A stretch of 64,000 nucleotides of DNA from Jacaranda mimosifolia (Eukaryota > Streptophyta > Magnoliopsida > Lamiales > Bignoniaceae), in contig CM032121.1 of NCBI GenBank assembly GCA_018894105.1, forward strand, positions 23,715,730 through 23,779,729, in the 5' to 3' direction. The first letter of the stretch is position 1, and each line of letters begins with the position of its first letter. The notes below the pieces were generated by a model that saw nothing but the letters and a program-made list of their open reading frames with translations, had not been told where the DNA came from and made no database searches. The position numbers were made by a program, and so were the translations under genes. Below, in pieces: positions 34,981 to 45,492 of the stretch.

Positions 34981-35641
34981 CTTGCCGAGCCTTGCAGAAG
35001 TGGGGAGGGTGCCTAAGCAAGCCGAGACTCAGGCCCCTGTTGCTGGAGAACAGGAGTCGAATGAGGGCGAGGACAACCTTGGGGCCATCTCACAGTGGTG
35101 CAATACAATTTCACAAGTGGCAGCTAAAAGAATAATGCCACCAAAGGCAAGCAAGACTACACCAGCCCTAACTGTGAACCAGCCAGAGGAGGAATCACAG
35201 CTCCGAAGCTATAGAAAGAAAGGGCTGATGTTCGTTAATGTAAAGATCAATGGCAAGCCGGTTCGTGCCATGGTCGACACTAGTGCCACCCACAACTACC
35301 TAGCAAGTGCCGAAGTGGAGAGACTCGGGCTTGTACTAGAGAAAGGAGTTGGTCGGCTGAAAGCTATTAATTCAGTTGCTCAGCCAGTTGTAGAAGTGGC
35401 CAAATCCATGCTTATCAAGATGGGACCATTTGAGGGGAGGACAAACCTTTTAGTGATCGTGATGGATGATTTCAAGCTTATCCTTGGGCTCGAATTTCTG
35501 AGGGACACAATGACGGTGGTGATGCCGCACGTGGATTCATTGATGATGATAAGAACCAAGCCATGCATCATACCTATATTGACCGGGAAACTGGTGGACA
35601 AAAATCTCTCAGCCATTCAGTTTGAGAAGGGTTGCAAATGA
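34981..35641 (+). pseudogene. Gypsy aspartic protease
   Basis: One of the longer open parts (34946-35641). The active site is MVDTSATHNYLA, where most chromoviruses have DTGATHNF; DTS is tolerated in some aspartic proteases. The flap and C-terminal strand follow as VVEVAKSMLIKMG and MDDFKLILGLEFLRD. The reading frame is continuous from the zinc knuckle and ends in a stop before RT. The domain would process the polyprotein. Confidence 0.88.
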
Positions 35642-36580
35642 AACGAGTCGTCATTATTGTGTACCTTTTGCTTTGAAGAGATGGAGTAGGCATCGGGGCC
35701 AATCCCTGGTGTGGTTAAGGAGCTCTTGTGGGAATTTGAGGATGTGATGCCAGATGAACTACCTCGGAAGCTACCGTCGAAGAGAGCACTGGACCATGAG
35801 ATTGAGTTGGTGTCGGGTACCAAACCTCCTGCCCGAGTGCCATATCGGATGTCACAACCTAAGCTTGAGGAGGTTAGGAAGCAGTTGAAGGAAATGCTGG
35901 AGTGTGGGATCATCAAGCCCGCCAAGTCACTTATGGAGCCCCTGTATTTTTCCAGAAGAAGACTGATGGGTCCTTACGGATGTTCTGTGACTACCAGGTA
36001 TTGAACAAAATTACTGTGAAGAACAAATATCCTATATCGCTTGTGGCCGATTACTTTGACCGACTTAGCCGGGCAATATACTTCATAAAAATTGATATTT
36101 ATTTGAGGTCGGGTTACTAGCAAGTTCGGATCAAGGAGGGAGATGAGGCGAAGACTACAGTGGTCACGAGGTATGGGGTCTTTGAGTTCCTGGTCATGCC
36201 TTTTGGTCTGACAAACACCCCAGCAACCTTCAACATATTGATGAACTAGGTACTCCATGGTTTTCTGGATGAGTTCATGGTTGTGTACCTGGATGATATT
36301 GTAGTGTATAGTGGGACCTTAGCCGAACATTTGGAGCATCTGCAAAAGGTTCTCACTCGGCTCCGTGAGCATGAACTATATGCCAAGCCGGCGAAGTGTT
36401 CATTTGTTCAGGAGAAAATTCATTTCTTGGGTCACATCGTGGAGCGAGGGAGAATTCGTATGGACCTGAAGAAAGTATAGGCTATTCAGGAGTGGCAGCC
36501 TCCCGGGAATGCTCATGAAGTGCGGTCACTTCATTGTTGGCAAACTGTTATTGCAGATTTGTGAAGGGTTACTCTAAAAT
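35642..36580 (+). pseudogene. Gypsy reverse transcriptase
   Basis: Blocks in order: ELPRKLPSKRALDHEIELV and PPARVPYRMSQPKLEEVRKQ; GIIKPAKS, then a frame change to APVFFQKKTDGSLRMFCDY; LNKITVKNKYP; KIDIYLRSGY, then a stop at 36118-36120 where family members have Trp; [12 protein letters not shown]; and the active site YLDD at 36286-36297 with both Asp intact. The thumb follows as HFLGHIVERGRI, with a stop at 36478-36480 in place of a conserved Gln. A frameshift near 36530 leads to RNase H. Confidence 0.93.
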
Positions 36581-37080
36581 AGTACGCCCCTTACCGACCT
36601 CACGAAGAAGACAGAGTCTTGGAATTGGACACACCAATGGCAAGCAGCGTTTGAGGGACTGAAGAGAGCAATGGTGTCAGATCCTGTGTTGGCCCTCCCA
36701 AACTTGACGGGGATGTTCGAAGTGGAGATTGATGCTTCAAACTTTGCTCTTGGAGGATTTTTGATTCAGTGCAGGCATTCTGTTGCTTTTGAGAGCCGCA
36801 AGTTGAAGGAAGCAGAGAGACGCTACTCAACGCATGAGAAGGAATTGCTAGCCGTAGTTCACAGCCTCAGATTATAGCGGCATTACTTGTTGGGCTCTTC
36901 TTTTGTGGTCAGGACGGACAATACTGCAGTCAACTATTTTATGAGCTAGTCTAAACTGACCAGTAAGCAGACATGGTGGCAAGAGTTGTTGGCAGAGTTT
37001 AACTTTTCCTTGGAGTACCGTGCCGGTGTGAGCAATCATGTGACTAACGCCTTGAGCCGGAGGGCGAATCACACAAGGAT
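36581..37080 (+). pseudogene. Gypsy RNase H
   Basis: The sequence MFEVEIDASNFALGGFLIQ (first catalytic Asp) is followed by FESRKLKEAERRYSTHEKEL with the catalytic Glu and ELLAVVHSLRL. A stop at 36875-36877 stands where LRLWRHYLLG is expected. FVVRTDNTAVNYFMS (third Asp) is followed by a stop at 36947-36949 at a Gln position. The domain ends WWQELLAEFNFSLEYRAG, then VSNHVTNALSRR. Confidence 0.9.
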
Positions 37081-38060
37081 GGTGGCCACTTTCTCCTTGA
37101 GTATAGCTACTACTTCTGTGAAGGACCGAATATGGGAGCTCTTACCGAAAGATCCTGCGGGGCAATATTTGCTTGATCTTGCCGAGAACAGCAAAACTCA
37201 TCAATTTTGGATGGATGGAAGACTTTTGATGACCAAAGGAAGCCGCATGTATATTCCTAAAGGCGGGGACTTGAGGAAATCATTGATTTTGGAATGCCAC
37301 GACACTCTTTGGGCGGGACACCCAGGAGCAGAGCGCACCTATGCTTTGGTGCACAGATCGTATTATTAACCGCAGATGCGGGATGATATTGAGATATATG
37401 TCCGCACTTGTCTGGTGTGCCAACAGGACAAGCCGGACCATCAAAAGAAACCAGGCTTGTTGGAGCCACTTTCGATTCCCCAACGACCTTGGGAGAACAT
37501 ATCTATGGATTACATTATTGGGTTACCTAAGGTGGGAGATTTGGGGACTATTATTGTGGTGGTAGATCGGTTTTCAAAGTATGCTACTTTTATTGCAGCC
37601 CCTAAACATATTACAGCAGAAGGGATAGCTCATCTCTTCTTCAATTATATTGTTAAGTATTGAGGACTGCCAAAGGATATTGTCAGTGATCGGGACTCTC
37701 GGTTTACTGGCAGCTTTTGGGCCGAGCTCTTCAAACTCCTCGGATCCAAACTGAATATGAGCTCGAGCTATCATCCATAGTCTGACGGCCAAACCGAGCG
37801 CTTCAATTCTATGTTGGAGGAATATCTTGGACACTTTGTGAGCGGCTCTCAGAAGGATTGGGTGAAGATCTTGGATGTTGCTGAACTGTGCTTCAATGCC
37901 CAAAAGTGCTCTACCACCAATAAGAGTGCTTTTGAAATTGTGACTGGGCAACAACCGCTACTCCCACATACTCTGGACTCCCTGCAGGGTGTGCGGTCTC
38001 CTCTTGCACAGAGTTTCTCATAGGAATGGAAATAAAATATTGATTTAGCTTGAAGCTACC
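37081..38060 (+). pseudogene. Gypsy integrase
   Basis: The HHCC zinc finger can be read as ECHDTLWAGHPGAERT and CLVCQQDK, with a stop at 37367-37369 after SYY. The catalytic core follows: SMDYIIGLPKVG (Asp 1); VVVDRFSKYATFIAAPK; a stop at 37661-37663 before GLPKDIVSDRDSRFTG (Asp 2); and HP, stop 37778-37780, SDGQTERFN (Glu). All three D,D-35-E residues are present, so only the stops disable it. The downstream part reaches QQPLLPHTLDSL. Confidence 0.9.
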
Positions 38061-38597
38061 TCGAGAAAGCTTAGAAGCAGATGAAAAAGCATGCAGATCA
38101 GAATCATCACTTCAGTGAATTTCAAGTGGGAGATATGGTATTGGTGAAGGTCCCTGATCCAAGACAGTCAAAAGTAGTAAGGGAGAGAGACCCTCGCTTG
38201 ATGTAGAAGTACATTGGACCATTGCCTATCTTAAATGCATCGGGAAGTTAGCCTACAGGATAGCATTACCTAACTGGTAGAAAATTCATAATGTCCTCCA
38301 TGTGAGCTAGCTTAAACCCTATCAAGCAGATCAGAAGGATGCATCCCATAATAGACCCAGCTGCCCACAGTTAACGTTCATGAAGAAAGAGAAGAGGGTG
38401 GTGGAAGCAATTCTAAATCACCGAGTAACCGGCACAGAAAGCACAACTCAGATGAAGTACTTGGTGAATTGGAAGGGATATAGCAGTGAGGAGAATTCTT
38501 GGGAGCGGGTGGTGGACCTTAAGGCGTTCCAACCTCTGTTAGAGGCATATCAGGCCTCAGTGTCGCCGAGGACGTCGCAATCTCAAATGGGAGAGAA
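38061..38597 (+). pseudogene. Gypsy integrase C-terminus with chromodomain
   Basis: After the GPY/F-like stretch (YIGPLPIL near 38210-38230) and the VLHVS(stop)LKPYQ motif (stop 38308-38310), the open stretch 38380-38631 codes a chromodomain: KRVVEAILNHRVTG, then MKYLVNWKGYSSEENSWERV and VDLKAFQPLLEAYQ. The aromatic positions (Val/Tyr, Trp, and a third before E) are mostly kept. Chromodomains can guide integration toward methylated-histone chromatin. Stops at 38204-38206 and 38308-38310 interrupt the linker. Confidence 0.9.
38585..38597 (+). promoter_or_regulatory. Gypsy polypurine tract
   Basis: AAATGGGAGAGAA directly precedes the 3' LTR start TGTCAAGGG. Confidence 0.8.
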
Positions 38598-39210
38598 TGT
38601 CAAGGGTTGCTCCTGCCATAGGGCCCCTTGATCGTCTATAGGGCATCCGGGCCGCTTCGGCCACCCTCAACAGCCTGCATCAATGAACTTGGACTCCAAG
38701 GAGTATCTACCATGTCCTGGGTATAGGCCTTTTCTTTTGTTTTCACTATTGTACATATGTAGGCAGGATGCTGCCGTTTTTGTTGTAATTTTCAGCTTTT
38801 CAATATCAAGTGATGTAACAATGTTTTTCTTTTTTAAGCCTATTATAGGGGGGATGAGTATTCGAAGCTGAGTTGTACTGTGCATTGTTAGAGTCCTCCC
38901 CAACATCTAGCATTGCTCTAACGATTATCGATATTGTACTATTGTTGTCATCAATGAAATGAAGTTTTCTTTCAAAAATGTTCCAGCGTGTGAGTGAGTA
39001 CCGTTAGGGATTGTGCCTCTAAAGCGCCCTAGTGTGGGCGGGATTGCGACACACAATCACCCAACAGCTATCAAGCTTTGACGGTTACTAATCTCTTAAC
39101 TATTACCAAGACGGTTGGCAATTGTATTTTGGCGGATGTAGTTGGCGTGTGGCAAGCTACTAGCCGCACAGTGCGCAGTTTCCTTATTACTTGAGAAGTG
39201 CTCTGTGACA
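38598..39210 (+). repeat. Gypsy 3' LTR (613 bp)
   Basis: Matches the 5' LTR from TGTCAAGGG to CTGTGACA. The chromodomain reading frame runs a short way into it. Confidence 0.92.
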
Positions 39211-39215
39211 CAGCG
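39211..39215. repeat. Target-site duplication CAGCG, right of gypsy element
   Basis: Matches 33213-33217. Confidence 0.92.
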
Positions 39216-39446
39216 GCACAACAGAATCTAAGCAACGTTTTCCCGACCAAATGAACTCTGATTTGAGTGAAATTTAAACCAATCGAACACCAACTCTTTG
39301 ATATATCTTTAGTAAAAGATTCAGCTCAAAATGGATCCAACAAGTCCTTAAAAAAGCTCTCCAAAATCACTGCCCAAAATAGAAGATCTCCAAAGGCTAG
39401 TAATCCAATTGTCTTACCTCTAATGTAAAGTTCCACACACTAATGC
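39216..39446 (-). mobile_element. Copia LTR M2, right part
   Basis: Continuation of the LTR split by the gypsy element, running to ttccacacactaatgc. It is cut at 39446 by element D's 3' LTR; AATGC (39442-39446) is the candidate target duplication. Its far side was not found intact. Confidence 0.8.
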
Positions 39447-41637
39447 TGAAGGTTAGTAAGCCACTAGGATCCAATTGTCAAATTTCAAAAGCTCAAAAAT
39501 AACTAGTGCTTACAGTATACCAAGAATCTAATCATGCTAGGAATTTAGATTTAGTTGGAGAATGACCTCAAAAAGTAAATTTCCTAGGTTGAGTGGTGAA
39601 CACTTTACCAATCCAGAATCTGATAGGCTCTGGCATAGCAGATGAACAACTACTTTTACCTTAGTTAAAATGCTCCAAAAATCAGGAAACAAATTTTGGA
39701 AATTCTTAACTCCTTGAGGAAATGATGTAAAAAATTCAGAGCAAAACTCGACCTGGATCGCTTGAAAAAAATTCAACAAGTGACTGCTCTATTCCAGTGG
39801 ATCTCCAAAGCTAGCAAATCAAATGCTTTGCCTCTATTGATATAATCTATACACTAATTGATCCTCCAAATTCCACTCACTTTTAGTTGGAGAAAATGAG
39901 CAGAATTACAATGGTGAAGGCCAGACTTTTAAGGTAGGAGAAGAAGAGCGAACAAAGCCTCAACACATGAAGCAATGTTTGGAAGACGTTTTGGAGAGAA
40001 TTGTGGAAAAATCTAATCCTTTACACCTTTCATGGATATGGCTGATCCTATCTCTATATCTATAAATTCCTTGAGGGGGGCGGCCAAGTGGGGTGTCAAG
40101 GTGGCAAATTTGAATTCAAATCTCATTTGAATTTCATGTGCATTTTAATTACATTTGAAATCTAATTTCAAGCTAACTAAGATGCTAATTCAAATGAACC
40201 TTTCATTTGAATTTTCCCGCCAAAATATATTCTTCTCATTACTTAAATTAAACACTTTAATTTAATTAGTCAACCTTTGACTTGACTCTTAAGTCAAACA
40301 AGCTTAACTCTTAAGCTCAATTTTTGTTAATTCAACTCCTTTAATTAACTTGACCAATTGATGGTCACTTGGCACCGAATAATTAATTCCATAATTATTG
40401 GTCTAATTTAACTCCTTAAATTAGTTGATTACTTTAACACTTAAATTAATCAAGCCAAAATTTGCCTACAAATTGGCACCTCAAAATCAGTCACCTTGGA
40501 GTGGCTCTCTAAATCTTAGAAAATTACTCCAATAACTAGGAGGTTATTTATTTTTTGTGTGTGACCCAATAGGTTCTACCATTCATTGGACATAGGCTTA
40601 CAATGTCTTATGACTTTTGAATATCATATATTCATTTTAGTTTAAAACGACTTTTAAACCAATCGACTTAATTTAATTAATCTCATTAATTAAAGAATAT
40701 CCAATCTCTATGGTTGATGTCCAACAACAAGCCCATAGAGCCCAATTAATTAGCTGAAATGAATACTTTTGGAAAACCATTGTAGCTATACGCATACCAT
40801 GCAAATGCGGTCCTTTCGTCTCTTATATCCCAAAAGAGGCCTAGGGTAAGATATTTGCCGGCTTCCCAATAGCTTCGATACAATGTCTCTATTCCCAATG
40901 TTCGATTCCTTTATATGCCCTAACCTTTGGAAAACTTTTTTTTCCAAATTGTCATACCACCTTGCACAAGGATTTCTTGGAATCGATTATTATAGAATAC
41001 ATAGGAGATATACTCTCCTTTTACAAAAGCGAGGAGTCGGATTCCATCTTGAATCTCATAAACCTCTATGCCAAGTAGCTCATACCAACCTCAACACGAA
41101 AGACCCATTAAGTGGTCACGGAAGAGTCAAAGCATGAGGACCAGACACAAGATTACCATAGATCCTCAAGTTAGAAGACTAATAATATGCACTTGCATAA
41201 GCTGGAGAACTTGCCACTACCGATTTTCCACTCCAACTATCTAGTGGATTCTCCAGTAGGTCTTTAGTACCTTGTTCTCTAACAAGCACCTACTAACATG
41301 CATCCATATCTCATATGGTTGCTCATGGAACGAAGCAATAGCTGACTCTTGGATTTATTCATCGTTAGTACAAGTCTATTCGGATCTTAGATGCCCTATC
41401 TCATAAGATCCTATGACTTGGAAGATTTAAGATACGACCGTGTAAGACTTATTCAGTGGTTATCGAACCAAGTCCCGTAGTCATGAATGATCTAAGGGTT
41501 TCATCCAAATGTAAGTGAAGAAATAAAGAGATAAGATGAAGACAGCCATATAAAGAATATCATTCAATCAAGATTATTATAAAAGGAAATAGCTTTACAA
41601 AACCAATCTTATTGGCTTGCTAGGCACTATTCTAATA
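39447..41637 (-). mobile_element. Copia element D: 3' LTR (2191 bp)
   Basis: Complete LTR in minus orientation, from TGAAGG (sense CTTCA end) to ctattctaata at 41627-41637 (sense TATTAGAATAG, a mutated TGTTGGAATAG). A polypurine tract adjoins it in element D. The hairpin array lies at 40241-40453, with a TATA-like stretch near 40055. Confidence 0.88.
40241..40453 (-). repeat. Hairpin array in element D 3' LTR
   Basis: Reverse-complement form: TTTAATTT pair with CAC loop; GACTTAA-type; AGCTTAACTCTTAAGCT; AATTTAACTCCTTAAATT; TTTAACACTTAAATTAA. Some hairpins are imperfect. Confidence 0.78.
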
Positions 41638-41648
41638 ATATCCCACTT
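41638..41648 (-). promoter_or_regulatory. Polypurine tract, element D
   Basis: Sense strand AAGTGGGATAT, next to the 3' LTR. It is the best-preserved PPT among the copia copies here. Confidence 0.75.
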
Positions 41649-42250
41649 GCCCCAAAGCCAATGCCCCATGGCTTTGAGACCCATCTTCTCAAGATGTCCT
41701 TTAAAGACCTCTTACGTTTGGGGTTTTATTAGTAGATCTGCTATATTATCTTCAGAGGCAACTCTCTCCACTCAGATGTCGCCTCTATTAATGATCTCCT
41801 GGATCAAATGATATTGCCTCAAAATATGCTTGGATTTCAGATGAGATCTTGGCTCTTTGGCTTCTGCCACTGTCCCCATTATTATCATAATAGACAACCA
41901 TTCACTTAGCAATGCTAAGTACTACATTCAACTCTTGAACGAAGTTTTTCATCCAAACACCTTTCTTTTGCAGCTTCCGAAGCCACAATATATCCTACCT
42001 CTATTGTAGAATAGGCCGTCATGCCTTGTTTGGAATTCTTCCCACTCAACGATCTACTATTGAGGTAAAATATAAATCCAGAAGTGGATTTTAGTCATTT
42101 ACATTGGATTGGAAACTTGAATCCGGAAACCCCTCTAGTTTTAATTCTCTATTGCCGTATACCAAAAATAAGTCCTTAGTCCTTTTCAAGTACTTAAGGA
42201 TTGCTTTAATGGCAATCTAGTGACTTTCACTAGGATTGGATTAGAACCTA
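41649..42250 (-). pseudogene. Copia element D: RNase H
   Basis: Minus-strand RNase H. The C-terminal QKRF(E)GHLEKMGLK-type tail is near 41680-41720, LRQYHLIQEI near 41790-41830 and QAKEPRSHLK near 41840-41870. The acidic core (DSNF/DDLKSTS, DTMADS/EAEY equivalents) is readable between 41960 and 42140 in shifted frames. The degradation is too heavy for one frame. Confidence 0.75.
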
Positions 42251-43250
42251 CTTGTAACACTTAGCGAGTATGCCACATTCGGTCTTGTACATTGAACTGT
42301 ATATTTTATGCTAACAATAGTTGAGGCACAAGATATTTATGACATTTTTTGTCTCTCGTTTTCAGTCTTAGGGGCCATAGACTTGGAAAGACGAATGCCA
42401 TGTCCCATAAGAATGAACCTCTTCTTGGATCCTTCTATACTAAACCTCTTTAGTATTTTGTCAATGTACAGGGTTTCGGATATGTCCAGCATCCTCTTAG
42501 ATTGATCTCTATAGATATGTATTCCCAATACGTAGATGCTTATCCCAAATCCTTTACAGAGAATTGTGTAGATAACCATACTTTAGTATACTCTAACATT
42601 CCTACTTCATTCCCAATGAGAAGGATGTCATCGACATAAAGCATAATAAACTGTATAGTACTCCTTCTAGCCTTTTTATACACACATAGTTCATACACAT
42701 TTTTGATAAAGCCAAACAATTGGACTGTTTTGTCAAAATGAATGTTCCAACCTCAGGATGCTTATTTGAGTCCATAAATGGATCTCCGGAGTTTGCAAAC
42801 CTTTTGCTCACTTCCCTTAGATGTAAAACCTTGTGGTTGCTCCATATAGATTTATTTTTCAATGCCTCCATTGAGGAAAGCGATTTTCATATCCATTTGA
42901 CATATCTCATAGTCATAATATGTGGCTATAGCAAGTAGAATCCGAATGGACTTAAGCACAGTGACTTGTGCAAAGGTTTCCTCAAAATTGATATCGGGTC
43001 TTTGAGTGTATCCCTTTGCCACTAGTCTCGCCTTAAAAGTCACCACTTCTCCATCTACTGCAAGCTTTCGCTTATAGATCCATTTGCAACCAACCAGAAC
43101 TATTCCCTTTGGTGGATCTACCAAAGTCCATTTCAGATCTTATGGCTTCAAGCTAACATCTCAAATCTATGTTCGACATAACTTTCTCATAGGTCTTTGG
43201 ATCACTATTCAATTAGCTCGTCTCATGAAAGAACTAAACCTTTTAGGTTG
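42251..43250 (-). pseudogene. Copia element D: reverse transcriptase
   Basis: A 90-residue open stretch (43124-42852) gives the RVT_2 start: GCKWIYKRKLAVDGEVVTFK, ARLVAKGYTQRPDINFEETF, then KSIRILLAIATYYDYEICQM ending DMKIAFLNGG. A frameshift near 42860 moves to the frame holding the active site LYVDDILLIGNE at 42620-42640, with both Asp codons intact (42627-42632). The stretch 42579-42337 continues with GIHIYRDQSKRMLDISETLY and the KILKRFSIEGSKK block. Confidence 0.87.
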
Positions 43251-44193
43251 CTTCTTGATTCAGTTTGACCTTCCTAGATGTTGTGTGTGAGGCTCTTATT
43301 GCTCATTTGTTTCCACAGCTTGTGAGATTTCATGGTCATCTTGGACTTCATCAAGTTCAACAACAATGCATTTTCTATCTAATAGAAATTCCTTTTCCAA
43401 AAAGTGGGTGTTCCTTGAAACAATCACCTTTTATTTCGAGGGATCATTGAAATGGTAACCCAAAGACTCTTTTAGGTATCCCACAAACTTACACAAGATA
43501 ATCTATTATTCAACTTTTCTCCCACTGCTCGTCTACATAGGCAGGAGACCCCCAAACTTTAAGATAATTATAAGAGGGTGCTTTGCCATGCCATATCTTA
43601 TATGATGTTTTTGGCATCGACTTTGATGGTACTATATTTAGTAGCATTTCCATCGTGTTTAAGGTGTATCCCCAAAAGGATATGAGCACATAAAAAAAGC
43701 TCATCATGGAACGTACCATGTCTAACAAGATACGATTTATCCTTTTAGCTACTCCATTGTGTTGGGGTGTGCCGAGTGGAGTCTATTGTGAGAGAATCCT
43801 ATTCTCTTTTAGATAATCCAAGAATTTGGGGCTCAAGTATTCTCTCCCTCGATCCGATTGAAGAGCTTTAATACTTAGCCCTAATTGTTTTTCTACTTCA
43901 TTCCTATACTCTTTGAACTTTTCAAAGGCTTCAGACTTATTCATCGTAAGATATATGTGTCCGAACCGACTATAATCATCGGCGAAGGTGATGAAGTAAG
44001 AATAGCCTCCTCTCCCACTAACTCTTAGTGGTCCACAAATATCGGTATGGATCAAAACCAAAAGACTTCTAGATCGCTCTGTTTGTCCTACAAAAGGAGT
44101 CTTGGTCATTTTTTCCTTTAAACAAGATTCATAAGTAGGAAGATCCTCAATGCCACTAACTTTTAGTACTTTAAGAGCTTCTAACTTGTTCAT
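43251..44193 (-). pseudogene. Copia element D: integrase
   Basis: The best-preserved integrase of the family here. The open stretch 44193-43783 reads ESCLKEKMTKTPFVG, LIHTDICGPLRVSGRGGYSY (Asp 1 intact, codon 44041-44043), FITFADDYSRFGHIYL and KALQSDRGREYLSPKF (Asp 2 intact). A frame change at about 43780 leads to HNGVAKRINRILLDMV: the catalytic Glu of NGVAERRN is Lys (43744-43746). The block SFWGYTLNTMEMLLNIVPS follows at 43728-43510. Confidence 0.88.
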
Positions 44194-44689
44194 CCTATTT
44201 TTAGAAATATGTCCAAGTCTTGCATACCATAAATTGGCATCTTCTTGGTTATCTAACTTTCTTTTACTTGATTAATGTGCATTAGTGAAGGTTGAGAATC
44301 AAGTATGTACAATCCGTTAATTAATGTACCTTGTGCAATTAAAGAACCATTCTTTAACGCTTTCAACATCCCAATATAGAAAAATCAAATCCTTCACTAT
44401 TAAGAATGGGAATTGAAATAATGTTCTTAACAAATTGGGTATATAATAAACTGATCAAATACAATGCAAACATTCCCCAAGTCCAACTTGATTATGCCAT
44501 GGAAAGTGGCCGCAACTCTTGCTCCATTTCCTAAGTGGAGGATCATATCCCCTTCAGAAAGAGTTTTTCTTCTTTGCATCCCCCTATAATGAATTACAAT
44601 GGTGAGAACCATATGCAGTATCAAATACCCATGTGGAAGAATTAATCGTCATGTGCACTTCAATAAAGTACATACCCTTCTCAAGGGTT
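44194..44689 (-). pseudogene. Copia element D: protease and GAG-pre-integrase
   Basis: The protease motif near 44610-44650 reads STWVFDTAYGSH (family DTG). GNVCIVFD and similar downstream strands follow at 44427-44624. The GAG-pre-integrase (LDNQEDANLWYARLG-type) lies at 44200-44275, followed by NKLEALKVLKVSG, which enters integrase. Confidence 0.8.
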
Positions 44690-45492
44690 GCAAGGTAAGC
44701 TTTACAATTTCTCTTCCAATGCCCTTTTTCGCCACAATGGAAACAACTAGCTTCGGTTTTAGCCTTCTTCTTAATCCTCTCGAAACTTTTCTCGGTTGCT
44801 TCCCTTTTGAGGAAGAACTTTTCTTCCTCTTAACTCCCTTTCTAAGACCTCTAGGGCCCTTCGACTAGGAGGAGGATGGAAGCATAGGCACTTTTCCTTT
44901 TTTATAGACGTCTCTGCGGTCACAAGCATGTTGACCAACTCGTTAATCATAACTTCTTGTTTGGACATATTCAAGTTCATTAACGAATTAGTGATACGAT
45001 GGTGGAATGATTATAGGATCAAATCTACGTAAAAGTCATTGTCCATGACCACATCTAACTGTTGAAGCTTCTCGATGAGTCCAATCATTTTGAGGCTGTG
45101 ATCATGGACATTTGACCTTCGCTCATCCTTGTCTTAAAAAGTTCCTAGGACAAAGCGAACCTTTCGTGTCTATTTTGTACACCATACAACTTTTGTAAGT
45201 GTACATAGATCTCTCGAGCATGTTTCATGTGCTCATGAGTCTTTTGCAGCTCGTTGGACATGGAGGCCATCATTACACATCTAACTTGCAGATCATCATC
45301 TACAAATTTCGTGAACATTTCACATTGTTGGTTAATGGCGTCATCACCAAGTGTGTCCATGGGACTTTGATCAAGGACGTAAGTCTACTTTTCAGAGTCA
45401 AGAATTATTTTAAAATTTCTCAACCAATCTTGGTAGTTAGGCTCGGTAAATTTTTTGGTTTATAAAATTGATGTGAGTGGATTCTTAGCCAT
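44690..45492 (-). pseudogene. Copia element D: gag
   Basis: The ATG at 45490-45492 begins MAKNPLTSIL; TEPNYQDWLRNFKIIL follows after a stop. The open stretch 45360-45145 reads MDTLGDDAINQQCEMFTKFV, then MASMSNELQKTHEHMKHARE and IYVHLQKLYGVQ, the helical copia gag core. The zinc knuckle near 44705-44755 reads SCFHCGEKGHWKRNCKAY with all four ligands intact, unlike A (Cys lost) and C (stops inside). Confidence 0.87.

Larger units (their letters stand above)
33218..39210 (+). mobile_element. Complete Ty3/gypsy chromovirus, 5993 bp
   Basis: Structure from left to right: 5' LTR 33218-33832, PBS 33835-33847, gag, protease, reverse transcriptase, RNase H, integrase, chromodomain, PPT 38585-38597, 3' LTR 38598-39210. 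The TSD is CAGCG on both sides. The RT-RH-IN order and the C-terminal chromodomain define a chromovirus. Its small size, short LTRs (about 614 bp) and short leader suggest a Galadriel/Reina-like lineage; this placement is tentative. The coding region has at least ten in-frame stops and several frameshifts, and the LTRs agree at roughly nine bases in ten, so the element is old and inactive. Confidence 0.93.

Noticed and set aside
35380..35925. Antisense open stretches opposite gypsy protease and RT
   Set aside because: Sense-strand protease and RT motifs explain the region.
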